Origin: Serratia fonticola
GTDB taxonomy: Bacteria; Pseudomonadota; Gammaproteobacteria; Enterobacterales; Enterobacteriaceae
Assembly: GCF_006715025.1 (NCBI RefSeq)
Contig: NZ_VFMK01000001.1
Location: 3,534,001 to 3,598,000, forward strand
DNA length: 64,000 bases
Direction: 5' to 3'
The notes beneath the pieces are model-generated. The model was not told where the DNA came from. It saw only the letters and a list, made by a program, of their open reading frames with translations, and did not search any database. Below, in pieces: positions 53,080-62,058 of this stretch. Within the stretch, counting starts at the first letter, position 1, and each line of letters begins with the position of its first letter. The position numbers and the translations under genes are program-made.

Positions 53080-53674
53080 TGAGGATCACCACTACGTTGA
53101 GGTCATAGCACGGCGCTACCGCCGCTGGCTGCAGGCGATAAATCCGTTCCGTGGGCAGAGACAGGTTCTCCCCAATAATCAGGCTGCGCGTCAGGCCACG
53201 CTGAATAATGGCGTTGGCAATGGCCCGTGGCCCGATGGTGGTATCGGTCACCATCGCGACCTTGTCGTGCTGCAACAGCCAGTCGAAATCAGGGGTACGA
53301 CCATGGCTGCTGGTGAGATAGAGCTCGTTCATGTCCAAAGGGATTCGGGCACAGAGATATTGAATGGCGCTGATGCCGGGAATAATGTGCAACTCTTGCG
53401 GCATAAAATGCGCTGCCAACCATTTGCCAATGCCGTATAGCAGCGGATCGCCGGACGCCAGCACGACAATGCGCTGGCCGGCATGAACCTGACGTAACCA
53501 CGCCAACAAACTGGCAAGATCGCCATCAATGGCACGGGTTTTATGTCGGAAAGTGGCAAAGGTCACCAAATGACGCGCACCGCCAACCAACACATCCGCA
53601 GACGAAATCGCGTCCTGTGCCTCTAGCGTCAGGCATTGAGCATGACCGGGCCCGACACCCACAACGGTGATCAT
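53069..53674 (-). CDS. cbiE: Cobalt-precorrin-7 C5-methyltransferase
   Basis: A 201-residue SAM methylase for C5. MITVVGVGPGHAQCLTLEAQ, VVLASGDPLLYGIGKWLA and IIPGISAIQYLCARI are the diagnostic CbiE segments; SSHGRTPDFDWLL follows. It overlaps cbiD by 4 bases and cbiT by 11. Confidence 0.95.
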   Translation of the reverse strand: MITVVGVGPGHAQCLTLEAQDAISSADVLVGGARHLVTFATFRHKTRAIDGDLASLLAWLRQVHAGQRIVVLASGDPLLYGIGKWLAAHFMPQELHIIPGISAIQYLCARIPLDMNELYLTSSHGRTPDFDWLLQHDKVAMVTDTTIGPRAIANAIIQRGLTRSLIIGENLSLPTERIYRLQPAAVAPCYDLNVVVILNER

Positions 53675-54810
53675 CGCATCGCCTCCCGGATCGCATTCAA
53701 TGGTCGGTTACATCCCAGGATCTGTTGATCGAAAGAGAAGAGGATGGCATCGCAGACAGGAGGGTGTGTGCTGAAACGCAGCATTTCCTGCACCCGCAGA
53801 CAAATCCGCTGGGCAATACGTGAATAAACCGCCTGCCAGCCGTGCTCAGCGATCAATTCCAGAGCTGCTTCCGTGGTATCGCACTGCTCAATCTGCCGTA
53901 ACAGTTCAACGGGAGCGCCCATCAGCGCCAAATGAGCAATCAGCGTCTCCATTCGCCCGTCGGCAATATGGCTGTGAGTATGGAAGATCCCGGCAGCCAC
54001 CTTGATCAACTTCCCTGGGTGCCCAACGAGCAACACATGACGAAACCCTAATCGCACACACTCCTGCAGCATGTAACCGACAAAATTACTCATGGTCACC
54101 ACCCAGTGCCCATCCAGACCCAACTGTTCGCGCACAAAGCGTTCGCCGTGATTACCCGGAACCAGAATCACCTTGTCCAGCCCCGCAGCGCGTTTCATCT
54201 CCAGCTCCAGCGCCAGTGAACGTTTCCAACTTTCTTCCGACATCGGGGTAACAATCCCGGTGGTGCCAATGATGGAAATTCCCCCCAGGATCCCCAGTCG
54301 ACCGTTATAGGTTTTACGCGCCCGCTCAGCCCCTTCCGGCGCAAAAATTTCCACCACTGCGCCACGCAATGGGCCAATAACCTCACGCACTGCGGCCTCA
54401 ATGGTCTGACGCGGTGTGCGGTTGATCGCCGCGCTGCCTACAGCCAGGCCAATACCTTTGCGGGTAACGGTGCCAACCCCTTCGCCTCCCCGTAACAGGA
54501 TCTGCTGATGCCCCTCCTCCAGCGTAACGCGGGCAAAAATCAACATGCCGTGGGTGGCGTCTACATCATCTCCGCCGTCTTTACGGATCGCTGCCGTAGC
54601 CTGCTGGCCTTCGATCAACGGCTGCTCGACGCTCAAATTAAGTGCCACACCAGAGGGCGTCACGATCGTAACCTGATGAATAATCTGCTGGCGCAGTACC
54701 ATGAGCGCAGCAACCTTCGCTGCTGCCGTGGCACAGGAACCCGTGGTATACCCTTTGCGGTAGCGCTTGCCGTTATGCCAGACACTCTCTTGCTGTTCGG
54801 CCAGGTTCAT
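53671..54810 (-). CDS. cbiD: Cobalt-precorrin-5B C1-methyltransferase
   Basis: A 379-residue CbiD, a SAM-dependent methylase of its own fold that methylates C1 in the anaerobic route. RYRKGYTTGSCATAAAKVAA, RKDGGDDVDATHG, GGEGVGTVTRKGIGLAVGSA, AINRTPR and GGISIIGTTGIVTPMSEE are hallmark blocks. Length equals Salmonella CbiD (379). It overlaps cbiC by 4 bases. Confidence 0.96.
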   Translation of the reverse strand: MNLAEQQESVWHNGKRYRKGYTTGSCATAAAKVAALMVLRQQIIHQVTIVTPSGVALNLSVEQPLIEGQQATAAIRKDGGDDVDATHGMLIFARVTLEEGHQQILLRGGEGVGTVTRKGIGLAVGSAAINRTPRQTIEAAVREVIGPLRGAVVEIFAPEGAERARKTYNGRLGILGGISIIGTTGIVTPMSEESWKRSLALELEMKRAAGLDKVILVPGNHGERFVREQLGLDGHWVVTMSNFVGYMLQECVRLGFRHVLLVGHPGKLIKVAAGIFHTHSHIADGRMETLIAHLALMGAPVELLRQIEQCDTTEAALELIAEHGWQAVYSRIAQRICLRVQEMLRFSTHPPVCDAILFSFDQQILGCNRPLNAIREAMR

Positions 54811-55439
54811 TTCCCCTCCCGCATCCAGTAAAGCGTGGCATTGATGATGGCGGCTGCAACGTTGCTGCCGCCTTTGCGTCCGCAGGCCACAATGCTCGGC
54901 AATGCGCGGCTCTTTAACGCGGCCTTGGATTCCGCCGCGCCGACAAACCCGACCGGCACGCCGATCACCGCCAGTGGGTCAGCCTGCTGTTCCAACAGGC
55001 GAAACAGCGCAGTCGGCGCATTGCCGAAGACAAACAGCTTCTTTCCACTTTCTGCCAGCGCAATGTCTACCGCCGCCATTGAGCGGGTGATGCCCTGCGC
55101 TTTCGCCGCTGCCACGACACGTGGGTCACTGATATAGCAGCAGCATTCGCAACCGAACTGTTGCAGCAGGGTTTTATTGATGCCGGACAACGCCATCGTG
55201 GTATCGGTATACAGCGTGCAACCTTGGCGTAATCCGTCGATAAGCGCCTGCATGACGCCGGGGGAAAACCAAAGAATATCCAACCAGTCGAAATCGGCGG
55301 TGGTGTGGATCACCCGTTTAATCACCGCTTCCTGCCAGGCATTGGCAAAGCGATAGTCTGGCCGTTGCTGGGCGATCATCTCGTCGATAATCTTGAAGCT
55401 TTGTTGTTCGATGCGTTGCGGTTGTTTGATGTAATCCAT
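54807..55439 (-). CDS. cbiC: Cobalt-precorrin-8 methylmutase
   Basis: A 210-residue mutase moving the methyl group from C11 to C12 to give cobyrinate. The catalytic His lies in RVIHTTADFD (near 42-51), with GCTLYTDTTMALSGINK and PVGFVGAAESKAAL typical of CbiC/CobH. Start ATG at 55439 with AGGGAAAG upstream; the longer frame to 55565 is rejected. It follows cbiB after 11 bases, the only small gap in this part of the operon. Confidence 0.95.
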   Translation of the reverse strand: MDYIKQPQRIEQQSFKIIDEMIAQQRPDYRFANAWQEAVIKRVIHTTADFDWLDILWFSPGVMQALIDGLRQGCTLYTDTTMALSGINKTLLQQFGCECCCYISDPRVVAAAKAQGITRSMAAVDIALAESGKKLFVFGNAPTALFRLLEQQADPLAVIGVPVGFVGAAESKAALKSRALPSIVACGRKGGSNVAAAIINATLYWMREGK

Positions 55440-55450
55440 ATCTTTCCCTT

Positions 55451-56407
55451 TTAAGCACCAACCCACAGCAGGCGCAGCCAGGCAAACAGCAGCAGTGCCA
55501 GCAGCGAGGCCATCATCATCAAATGCGTGCTGCGGGGGATATCCGCGAGCGCGATCTCCCGGCAACGCTCACCCATCCAGGGCTTTTCGACCCGCTGGCC
55601 GAAGTAATTGTTGGCACCGCCCAACTGCACACCCAGCGCCCCGGCGACTGTCGCCTCCGACCAGGCGCAATTCGGGCTGGTATGCTGATAACGATCGCGC
55701 CAGCCAATGCGCAGGGCTTGGCGATAATTCAACCCAGTCAGCCACGCAGCAACGCTGAGCAACAACCAGCTGAGCCTGGCGGGTATCCAGTTGGCAAGGT
55801 CGTCCATACGTGCCGAAACATAACCCATGGCGCGGTATTTCGGCGTTTTATAGCCCACCATCGAATCCAGGGTATTGACCGCCTTATAAGCCATCGCCAA
55901 GGGCGCACCACCGAGCATCAGGAAGAACAGCGGCGCAATCACCCCATCCACGCTGTTTTCTGCCACCGTCTCTACCACGGCACGGGTAATTTGCGGCGCT
56001 TCCAGTTGCGAAGTATCCCGTCCGACAATCCATGACAGCTTGCGGCGGCTCTCTTCGATCCCGGCCGATTGCAGCGCGCGATAGACCTCCATCGCGGCAT
56101 CCTCCAGGCAACGCCCGGCCAGCAAGGTGTAAATCAGCCACACCTCAGCCAGCCATCCTAACCACGGATGAATACGGCTCATCAGGAATAAAAAAAACCA
56201 GCTAACCAGCCAGGTTGTTCCCACCACGCTGAGCCATAACACCCCACCACCGATCTTTAACCTGCTCTCGCTATGGCATACCCGGCGGATAAGACGTTGC
56301 AGCGTGTTAATCAGGTTGCCGATCCAACGAACCGGGTGTGGCCAATGCGGCGGATCGCCCAACAGGCTGTCGAGCAGGTATGCGACAAACCAGGCCATCA
56401 GCGTCAT
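55451..56407 (-). CDS. cbiB: Adenosylcobinamide-phosphate synthase CbiB
   Basis: A 318-residue inner-membrane protein attaching aminopropanol phosphate to adenosylcobyric acid. DSLLGDPPHWPHPVRWIGNL near the start, VETVAENSVDGVIAPLFFLM and NTLDSMVGYKTPKYRAMGYV, followed by NCAWSEATVAGALGVQLGG, are the standard CbiB segments. Length fits Salmonella (319). Overlaps cbiA by 4 bases; longer frame to 56545 is rejected. Confidence 0.95.
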   Translation of the reverse strand: MTLMAWFVAYLLDSLLGDPPHWPHPVRWIGNLINTLQRLIRRVCHSESRLKIGGGVLWLSVVGTTWLVSWFFLFLMSRIHPWLGWLAEVWLIYTLLAGRCLEDAAMEVYRALQSAGIEESRRKLSWIVGRDTSQLEAPQITRAVVETVAENSVDGVIAPLFFLMLGGAPLAMAYKAVNTLDSMVGYKTPKYRAMGYVSARMDDLANWIPARLSWLLLSVAAWLTGLNYRQALRIGWRDRYQHTSPNCAWSEATVAGALGVQLGGANNYFGQRVEKPWMGERCREIALADIPRSTHLMMMASLLALLLFAWLRLLWVGA

Positions 56408-57786
56408 AGCACACTCCTTGCGGTGGTTAACCAACGCTCCAGCATGCTTGGGCGCTGGGCAAAGTGAACGTGCAGATAACTGGCCTGGGTATGGCCGAGC
56501 TGATACCCCCCACGCCAACGCTGCACTGCGACGCCGTCGCGCCATTTGGCACAGTCAAACGCTGGCGGCAGTGAGGAGGTAAAATCGGAATAATGGAATT
56601 CATGACCACGCAGCGTTTCGCCCCGTGCCGCCAGCAAGGTATCGGTGCGGGCCTGCCACTGGCAATAACCGAAGCGAGTCAGGCGTTCCCCCATATGGCT
56701 CTCTCCAGGCAGAATGCCACTCATGGAATGACGCACGCCTGCGTTATCGGTCAAGCCATCGCTGAGGTACATCAGCCCGCCACATTCGGCATAGATGGGG
56801 AGCTGTTGGCGGTGAGCAGCCTGGAGTGCGGCATGCATCTGCACGTTGGCGGCCAGCCTGGCGGCGTGGACTTCGGGGTAGCCACCGCCGAGATACAGCA
56901 TCTGGCAATCCGGTAACCGACGATCGTACAACGGGCTGAAACGCTGGATGCGAACGCCCGCCTGTTCCAGCAAATCGAGGTTATCTGGATAGTAAAAATT
57001 GAAGGCTTCATCTTCGGCCAGCGCCAGGGTTAATCCCTCCGCCAAAGCCGGATCGGGTAATACCGGCGGGGTCCCTACGGGCTGACAGACCGAGGTAGTC
57101 AGCGCCAGCAGCCGATCGAGATCGATACTTGCTTCAACCTGCTGCGCCAGCCGTTGCCAGTGCAGATCATCACTCTTCCCTTCCTGAGCCGGTATCAATC
57201 CCAGATGGCGCGATGGCAAGGCCACATCGTCCATCGTTGGCAACCGCCCCAGCACCGGGATCCCACAATAGCGTTCTATCGCTTGGCGAAGCAGTTGATA
57301 ATGCGCCTGAGAGTTCACCCGGTTAACGATGACACCCGCCAGGTTTAACGCGGGATCAAACTGACGGAAACCGAGCACGGTGGCCGCGGCTGAGGTTGAT
57401 ACCGCTTTGCCATCCAGCAGCAGGATCACCGGGCAGTCAAGCTGTTTGGCCATCCCGGCGCTGCTGCATTCATCAGGATCGATGCCATAACCGTCATACA
57501 GCCCCATCACACCTTCGATCACCGCAACATCGGCGTGACGCATATGTTGGTTATACAGGCCATTGAGCGTGGCAACCGGCAGCATAAAGGCATCCAGATT
57601 GCGGGAAGGCACCCCGGAAACGGCGCTGTGCCAGCCAGTATCAAGGTAGTCGGGGCCAACCTTGAACGGTTGAACACGCAGACTGCGCTGTTTCAGTGCG
57701 CGCAAAATACCGAGCGTCAGCGTAGTTTTGCCACAACCACTGCCCGTACCCGCAATGAGAAAAGCCTTCTTACCCGTTGACTGCAT
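56404..57786 (-). CDS. cbiA: Cobyrinic acid a,c-diamide synthase
   Basis: A 460-residue glutamine-dependent amidotransferase for the a and c side chains. P-loop-like FLIAGTGSGCGKTTLTLGIL at 9-28, VGPDYLDTGWH, VIEGVMGLYDGYG in the ATPase domain; glutaminase part with nucleophile Cys in YAECGGLMYL and FHYSDF near the end. First gene of the operon. The ATG at 57786 directly follows seven U of a riboswitch terminator; the only ribosome site (CGGGA) is inside that hairpin stem, so folding would block both transcription and translation. Confidence 0.95.
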   Translation of the reverse strand: MQSTGKKAFLIAGTGSGCGKTTLTLGILRALKQRSLRVQPFKVGPDYLDTGWHSAVSGVPSRNLDAFMLPVATLNGLYNQHMRHADVAVIEGVMGLYDGYGIDPDECSSAGMAKQLDCPVILLLDGKAVSTSAAATVLGFRQFDPALNLAGVIVNRVNSQAHYQLLRQAIERYCGIPVLGRLPTMDDVALPSRHLGLIPAQEGKSDDLHWQRLAQQVEASIDLDRLLALTTSVCQPVGTPPVLPDPALAEGLTLALAEDEAFNFYYPDNLDLLEQAGVRIQRFSPLYDRRLPDCQMLYLGGGYPEVHAARLAANVQMHAALQAAHRQQLPIYAECGGLMYLSDGLTDNAGVRHSMSGILPGESHMGERLTRFGYCQWQARTDTLLAARGETLRGHEFHYSDFTSSLPPAFDCAKWRDGVAVQRWRGGYQLGHTQASYLHVHFAQRPSMLERWLTTARSVL

Positions 57787-57817
57787 AAAAAAATCCCGGC
57801 CTCTCGGTCGGGATTTT
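57787..57817 (-). terminator. Riboswitch expression platform (terminator) upstream of cbiA
   Basis: On the minus strand AATCCCG-A-CC GAGA GG-C-CGGGATT followed by seven T, then the ATG of cbiA. A GC-rich stem with one mismatch and a U-tract is an intrinsic terminator. Because it abuts the start codon, its 3' arm also supplies the ribosome site. Confidence 0.85.
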
Positions 57818-57904
57818 GGCGTCACAAAAATACGGGCAGACAGCACAATGGCTGCGCGCATCCAAGGACAACCCGCTTCCCACCGAAGGAGTTGAATGTT
57901 TAAC

Positions 57905-58070
57905 CAACTGGCAGGTCTTCTGGCTTAGCGTCATCCTCATCCGCCTCCTTCCCAATCCTCAGATCAGTGGCAACAGCGGAATCGTCAGCATCACAGCAGC
58001 GGGGGCTGCGGGGGAGTGACACCCCCTTCCCAATCATGACCCGGTAGTACACAAGTCATGAGGCATCCAG
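57905..58070 (-). promoter_or_regulatory. Cobalamin riboswitch (B12 aptamer) controlling the cbi-cob operon
   Basis: The minus-strand leader contains the B12 box AGCCAGAAGACCTGCC (57910-57925), preceded by GGATGAGGATGACGCT-type sequence and by two GGGAAGG-rich segments, plus GC-rich inner helices (CTCCCCCGCAGCCCCCGC), all in the order seen in adenosylcobalamin riboswitches. Outer limits are approximate. It lies about 120 bases upstream of cbiA, followed by the terminator described separately. Expected effect: adenosylcobalamin binding shuts off the whole operon, including cobalt uptake. Confidence 0.92.
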
Positions 58071-58436
58071 TTAGCAGTTATATTCAGTTCTTATATCGTT
58101 TTTCTAAACTATCCGTTTATACCGGGCCGCACCTTGCACAATAGGCATTACCGCGACGCGACATTCAATTTATCACTCAATTAACATTTTATTAGCATTA
58201 ACGTATAATTGAGTTGTTTACCGTTAAATCAATATACGCCAGTTAATTAATAAAAAAAGGTCAACTTTATTTTTCTGCGAAAAAATTATTGTGCTGCCAT
58301 AGCAAAATATTGCTATCGAAAAATGAGAGTTGCCTTTTGCCTGCGGGTTTCTGGCCAATTATCAGCAACGTGATATAACAAATTATTGCTACATGCCAAT
58401 CGGGATCAACGCATTTTCAGTGCAATGTAACACCGG
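58071..58436. other. cbi promoter region
   Basis: A 366-base AT-rich gap between the riboswitch and the pocR stop. In Salmonella the cbi promoter in this position needs PocR and Crp/ArcA; sites for them were not identified with confidence. No gene and no pocR terminator with a U-tract were seen. Confidence 0.5.
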
Positions 58437-59339
58437 CTACTTCAGATTACGTTGTTCAACCGTCAACGTACGGAATACCTGCGGTGTGACATTATAGGTT
58501 TGGCGAAACACTTTACAGAAATAGCTGGTTTGCGAAAACCCAAGATTTTTCGCAATACTGGCGATACTCCAGTCGCTATGCTGTAACATTTCTTTGGCAT
58601 TGGCCATCCGTTGTTGATTGACCCAGACGTTAAAACCGACCCCCTGATATTTCTTGAATAACTTACTGAAATAGTAGGGACTGAGATAAACCTTGGCAGC
58701 CACATCTTCCAGGCGCAGCTCTTCGGACAAATGCGCTTCGATATAGCGCAGTGCCTTTTTCATTTTCGCCTCATGCGGATTGGGTTGGCGTGACTTCGCC
58801 TGTTCTTTGGCTTCGTTATTGTCTTTGATCACCACAAAATTCAGGTGTTTTTTCAGGCAGTTTTCAACGATCAGTTTCAGCAAGTCTGCCGAGGCAATCA
58901 CCCGTGAGTATTCCATTACCTGAACATTATGAAATTCGTTCAAAAGCTCCGGATCTTTCTGCCAACAGTCATCCACATTCAATATGTCGATCAGCCCAAC
59001 CTCCTGTTGTAATCTGACCTGTCCGCACAGCACAAAGCCAACCAGATGGCCAGCAATCACCAAAGGGATGGAGAAATCCGTCAAGCCAGCGTGGCAACGA
59101 TAGATACAGGGTTCATCGGATTTTGATGCTTCAAGCCCACCGCAGCGGTCACTCATGCGGCAACGGAGGTGATTAACCGGATCCTGGCGCATCAGTTGGC
59201 AAAATGACGTGAAGTTGAACATGCCGGAGATTTCCTCCCCGTGGATATTCACCACTACGACGGCCAATCCCGTAGCCTGTGCAAAATCTTGGGCGATTTT
59301 ATTTATGAGTTCTGAGTTGAGTGAACTGGCAGAAATCAT
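58437..59339 (-). CDS. pocR: Propanediol-responsive AraC-type regulator PocR
   Basis: A 300-residue activator of the pdu and cob operons. The N-terminal PocR sensory domain (about 5-150) has the family's Cys-rich pattern (Cys47, 60, 66, 78, 82, 105, with HLRCRMSDRCGG and CIYRCHAGLTDFSIPL) and GFVLCGQV; the C-terminal AraC pair of HTHs (about 195-295) has LEDVAAKVYLSPYYFSKLFK and IAKNLGFSQTSYFCKVFR. It matches Salmonella PocR (303). An uninterrupted run of ten G lies one base before the start codon. Confidence 0.95.
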   Translation of the reverse strand: MISASSLNSELINKIAQDFAQATGLAVVVVNIHGEEISGMFNFTSFCQLMRQDPVNHLRCRMSDRCGGLEASKSDEPCIYRCHAGLTDFSIPLVIAGHLVGFVLCGQVRLQQEVGLIDILNVDDCWQKDPELLNEFHNVQVMEYSRVIASADLLKLIVENCLKKHLNFVVIKDNNEAKEQAKSRQPNPHEAKMKKALRYIEAHLSEELRLEDVAAKVYLSPYYFSKLFKKYQGVGFNVWVNQQRMANAKEMLQHSDWSIASIAKNLGFSQTSYFCKVFRQTYNVTPQVFRTLTVEQRNLK

Positions 59340-59340
59340 A

Positions 59341-59350
59341 CCCCCCCCCC
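59341..59350 (-). repeat. Poly-G tract (G10) at the pocR ribosome site
   Basis: Ten C in a row on the plus strand, that is CTCAGGGGGGGGGGTATG on the mRNA strand of pocR. The tract fills the space between the Shine-Dalgarno position and the start codon, so a change in its length would alter ribosome-site spacing without touching the reading frame. Confidence 0.9.
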
Positions 59351-59537
59351 TGAGTGAGCTTTTATTTTTTGTGATAAGTCATCCCAACGTTATCAACTTG
59401 TTATTATTAACTTCATTCCCGATTGAAAAAAACGTAAACAATAAAATTTGAAAATCATATTAATAAGGAGCAATCAAGCCTATCAGACTAAAAATGAACC
59501 GGAAATCAATTTTCATCTATTAACCAAAACAGATCAC

Positions 59538-59574
59538 AAAAAACCCTCCTCACGTCACTGACCGCGTGAGGAGG
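59538..59574 (-). terminator. Intrinsic terminator of pduF
   Basis: On the minus strand CCTCCTCACG / CGTGAGGAGG, a perfect 10-bp stem with a 10-base loop, followed by G and six T. It ends seven bases after the pduF stop, separating pduF from pocR, so pocR also needs its own promoter in the 59340-59537 gap. Confidence 0.92.
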
Positions 59575-59580
59575 AGAAAT

Positions 59581-60390
59581 TCAGATTTTATCCTCTTCTA
59601 ACTGACAGGCATTACAAGGCAGGTTTTTACCAATTAAATAACGATACCCTGCTGCGCCAATGCAAGCGCCAATGATTGGCGCGACGATAGGCACGATGAA
59701 ATACGGGATCTCCCGGCCACCGGTCATCGCCACCTTTCCCCAACCCGCAAAGAAAGTGAAGAGTCTGGGCCCGAAGTCACGCGCCGGATTCATGGCAAAC
59801 CCGGTCAATGGCCCCATAGAAGCCCCGATAACGGCGACAAGAATGCCGATCAGCAAAGGCGCCAGTGGCCCGCGTGGTACCCCATTACCGTCGTCGGTCA
59901 GCGCCATGATCAGACACATCAGAATGGCGGTAATCACCACTTCCACCATCGCTGCCTGCAACACGCTGATGGCACTGGCAGGATAAGTGGCGAAAGTACT
60001 GGCCAGTGGCAGGCTCTCCAGACTGCCACGCATCAGATGCTGCGCCGCTTCCACATCTGCAAACAGATTCTGGTAAAGCATATAGGCCAACGCGGCACCG
60101 CAGAAGGCCCCCGCAATCTGCGACACACAATATCCCAGCACCTTGTTGCGCGGGAAGCAGGCAAACAGCCACATGGCGATAGTGATCGCCGGGTTTAAAT
60201 GGCCACCGGAGATAGCAGCGGTAAGATAAACCGCCAGCGAAATCCCCAATCCCCATACGATACAGATTTCCCATAAGCCGAAACTGGCCCCGGCCACATT
60301 TATTGCACATAGACACCCGACGCCGAAAAAGATAAACAGCCCGGTTCCCAGAAATTCAGCAATGCATTGCGCTTTCAATGAATCATTCAT
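59581..60390 (-). CDS. pduF: Propanediol diffusion facilitator PduF
   Basis: A 269-residue aquaglyceroporin of the MIP family. Six helices and both NPA boxes: SGGHLNPAITIAMW (about 66-79) and GFAMNPARDFGPRLF, whose Asp after the second NPA is typical of glycerol facilitators. Highly similar to Salmonella PduF (264). The ATG at 60390 has GGGGAAGG upstream; a longer frame to 60426 is rejected. It carries 1,2-propanediol into the cell for the divergent pdu operon. Confidence 0.93.
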   Translation of the reverse strand: MNDSLKAQCIAEFLGTGLFIFFGVGCLCAINVAGASFGLWEICIVWGLGISLAVYLTAAISGGHLNPAITIAMWLFACFPRNKVLGYCVSQIAGAFCGAALAYMLYQNLFADVEAAQHLMRGSLESLPLASTFATYPASAISVLQAAMVEVVITAILMCLIMALTDDGNGVPRGPLAPLLIGILVAVIGASMGPLTGFAMNPARDFGPRLFTFFAGWGKVAMTGGREIPYFIVPIVAPIIGACIGAAGYRYLIGKNLPCNACQLEEDKI

Positions 60391-60945
60391 AGCCTTCCCC
60401 TGCCTGATAGGATAAGGAATCAGCACCGCATCCCCTTATCGGCGTCAAGTCACGGCTTGAATAACGGCGGGGATAAGCTGACCTCCGCATAATGGTCATA
60501 CTGTTGATCACTATAAAGAACGGGTTACCGAAAATGTTGTCGCAATGGCGGATTGTCGGGATAAAAAATGGATTTCCGATAATACATTCTTGTCATGGGG
60601 AAATGAAAAACCCATTTATTCTCAGCGCAATACAGGCGAAATCGCCACAAAATAAATGATAATTTCTTGCCATTGGTTTCTTTCGTTATTGCTATCCATC
60701 TCTCAGTTTTACGCCCATCTTCTTTCGATTAAAACAACCTGAGGAAATTGAAAAACCAATTTTTGTTAAAAACACAATAAACGAATTTCATATGAAAACA
60801 TAAAGATAGGGGCAATCAACACCTATTTATTGTTATTAGAAAGCCAACCATTCTCCGCAAAAAATTTAATTCAGCCATTCTTTTTCGTTGCTTGTTTGTA
60901 TATTCGCTGCATCACAGTCCTGACAACTCCCGAGACGAGGTGTTT
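60391..60945. other. pduF/pduA divergent control region
   Basis: A 555-base AT-rich gap containing the pduF promoter (minus) and the main pdu promoter (plus). In Salmonella this region binds PocR, Crp and ArcA. No clear repeat could be assigned to PocR by eye. No gene was found. Confidence 0.55.
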
Positions 60946-61230
60946 ATGCAACAAGAAGCATTAGGAATGGTGGAAACCAAAGGGTTAACCGCCGCCATCG
61001 AAGCCGCCGATACGATGGTGAAGTCGGCCAATGTGATGCTGGTGGGTTACGAAAAGATTGGTTCAGGCCTGGTCACCGTCATTGTCCGTGGCGACGTCGG
61101 CGCGGTGACCGCCGCAACGGATGCCGGTGCAGCGGCGGCGGCCAAGGTGGGTGAAGTCAAAGCGACTCATGTCATCCCGCGCCCACATACCGATGTGGAG
61201 AAGTTCTTACCGAAGGGAAATAGCCAATGA
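60946..61230 (+). CDS. pduA: Propanediol microcompartment shell protein PduA
   Basis: A 94-residue BMC-domain protein forming hexameric tiles of the Pdu microcompartment shell with the propanediol-permeable pore. MQQEALGMVETKGLTAAIEA and IGSGLVTVIVRGDVGAVTAA, plus the C-terminal VIPRPHTDVEKFLP match Salmonella PduA almost throughout. The pore loop is the canonical KIGSG. Start at 60946 with GACGAGG upstream. First gene of the operon. Confidence 0.97.
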   Translation: MQQEALGMVETKGLTAAIEAADTMVKSANVMLVGYEKIGSGLVTVIVRGDVGAVTAATDAGAAAAAKVGEVKATHVIPRPHTDVEKFLPKGNSQ

Positions 61231-62039
61231 GCAGCAATGACCTGGTCGACAAAATCATGGCCCAGGTGATCGCGAAAGTCAGTGAAAACGCCCCGGCCTC
61301 TTCTTCCCCACTCACGCACACAACACGAGATACGGTTATGGCAGAAAAGAACTGCAGTTTAACGGAATTCGTCGGGACCGCCATTGGTGACACGGTGGGC
61401 CTGGTTATCGCCAACGTCGACAGCGCGCTGCTAAGCGCCATGAAGCTGGAAAAGAGTTATCGCTCAATTGGCATTCTGGGTGCACGTACCGGTGCGGGTC
61501 CACACATCATGGCCGCAGATGAAGCGGTTAAAGCCACCAATACCGAGGTAGTCAGCATCGAACTGCCACGCGATACCAAGGGCGGCGCTGGCCATGGTTC
61601 GTTGATCGTGTTCGGTGGCAACGATGTCTCCGACGTAAAACGGGCCGTCGAAGTGGCATTGAAAGAGCTGGATCGCACCTTTGGTGATGTTTACGGCAAC
61701 GAAGCTGGCCATATCGAGCTGCAATATACCGCCCGCGCCAGCTATGCGCTGGAAAAAGCCTTTGGCGCTCCGGTAGGCCGTTCCTGCGGGGTGATCGTCG
61801 GGGCACCTGCCGCCGTCGGGGTATTGATGGCCGACACCGCGGTGAAATCTGCCAATGTCGACGTGGTGGCCTATAGCTCACCGGCACAAGGCACCAGCTA
61901 CAGCAACGAGGTCATTCTGGTGATCTCCGGCGATTCTGGCGCGGTGCGTCAGGCGGTGATTTCAGCACGTGAGATTGGCAAAACCGTGCTGGCCACGCTG
62001 GGCAGCGAACCGAAAAACGACCGCCCTTCTTACATCTGA
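61227..62039 (+). CDS. pduB: Propanediol microcompartment shell protein PduB (with PduB' internal start)
   Basis: A 270-residue shell trimer with two tandem BMC domains (about 55-150 and 155-260). The first 37 residues form an amphipathic extension (SSNDLVDKIMAQVIAKV) that in Salmonella links the shell to the enzyme core. An internal ATG at codon 38 (61338, MAEKNCSLTEFVGTAIGDTV) is the known start of the shorter PduB' isoform. It overlaps pduA by 4 bases. Very similar to Salmonella PduB. Confidence 0.96.
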   Translation: MSSNDLVDKIMAQVIAKVSENAPASSSPLTHTTRDTVMAEKNCSLTEFVGTAIGDTVGLVIANVDSALLSAMKLEKSYRSIGILGARTGAGPHIMAADEAVKATNTEVVSIELPRDTKGGAGHGSLIVFGGNDVSDVKRAVEVALKELDRTFGDVYGNEAGHIELQYTARASYALEKAFGAPVGRSCGVIVGAPAAVGVLMADTAVKSANVDVVAYSSPAQGTSYSNEVILVISGDSGAVRQAVISAREIGKTVLATLGSEPKNDRPSYI

Positions 62040-62058
62040 TGCCAAGTGAGGCTGTTTC

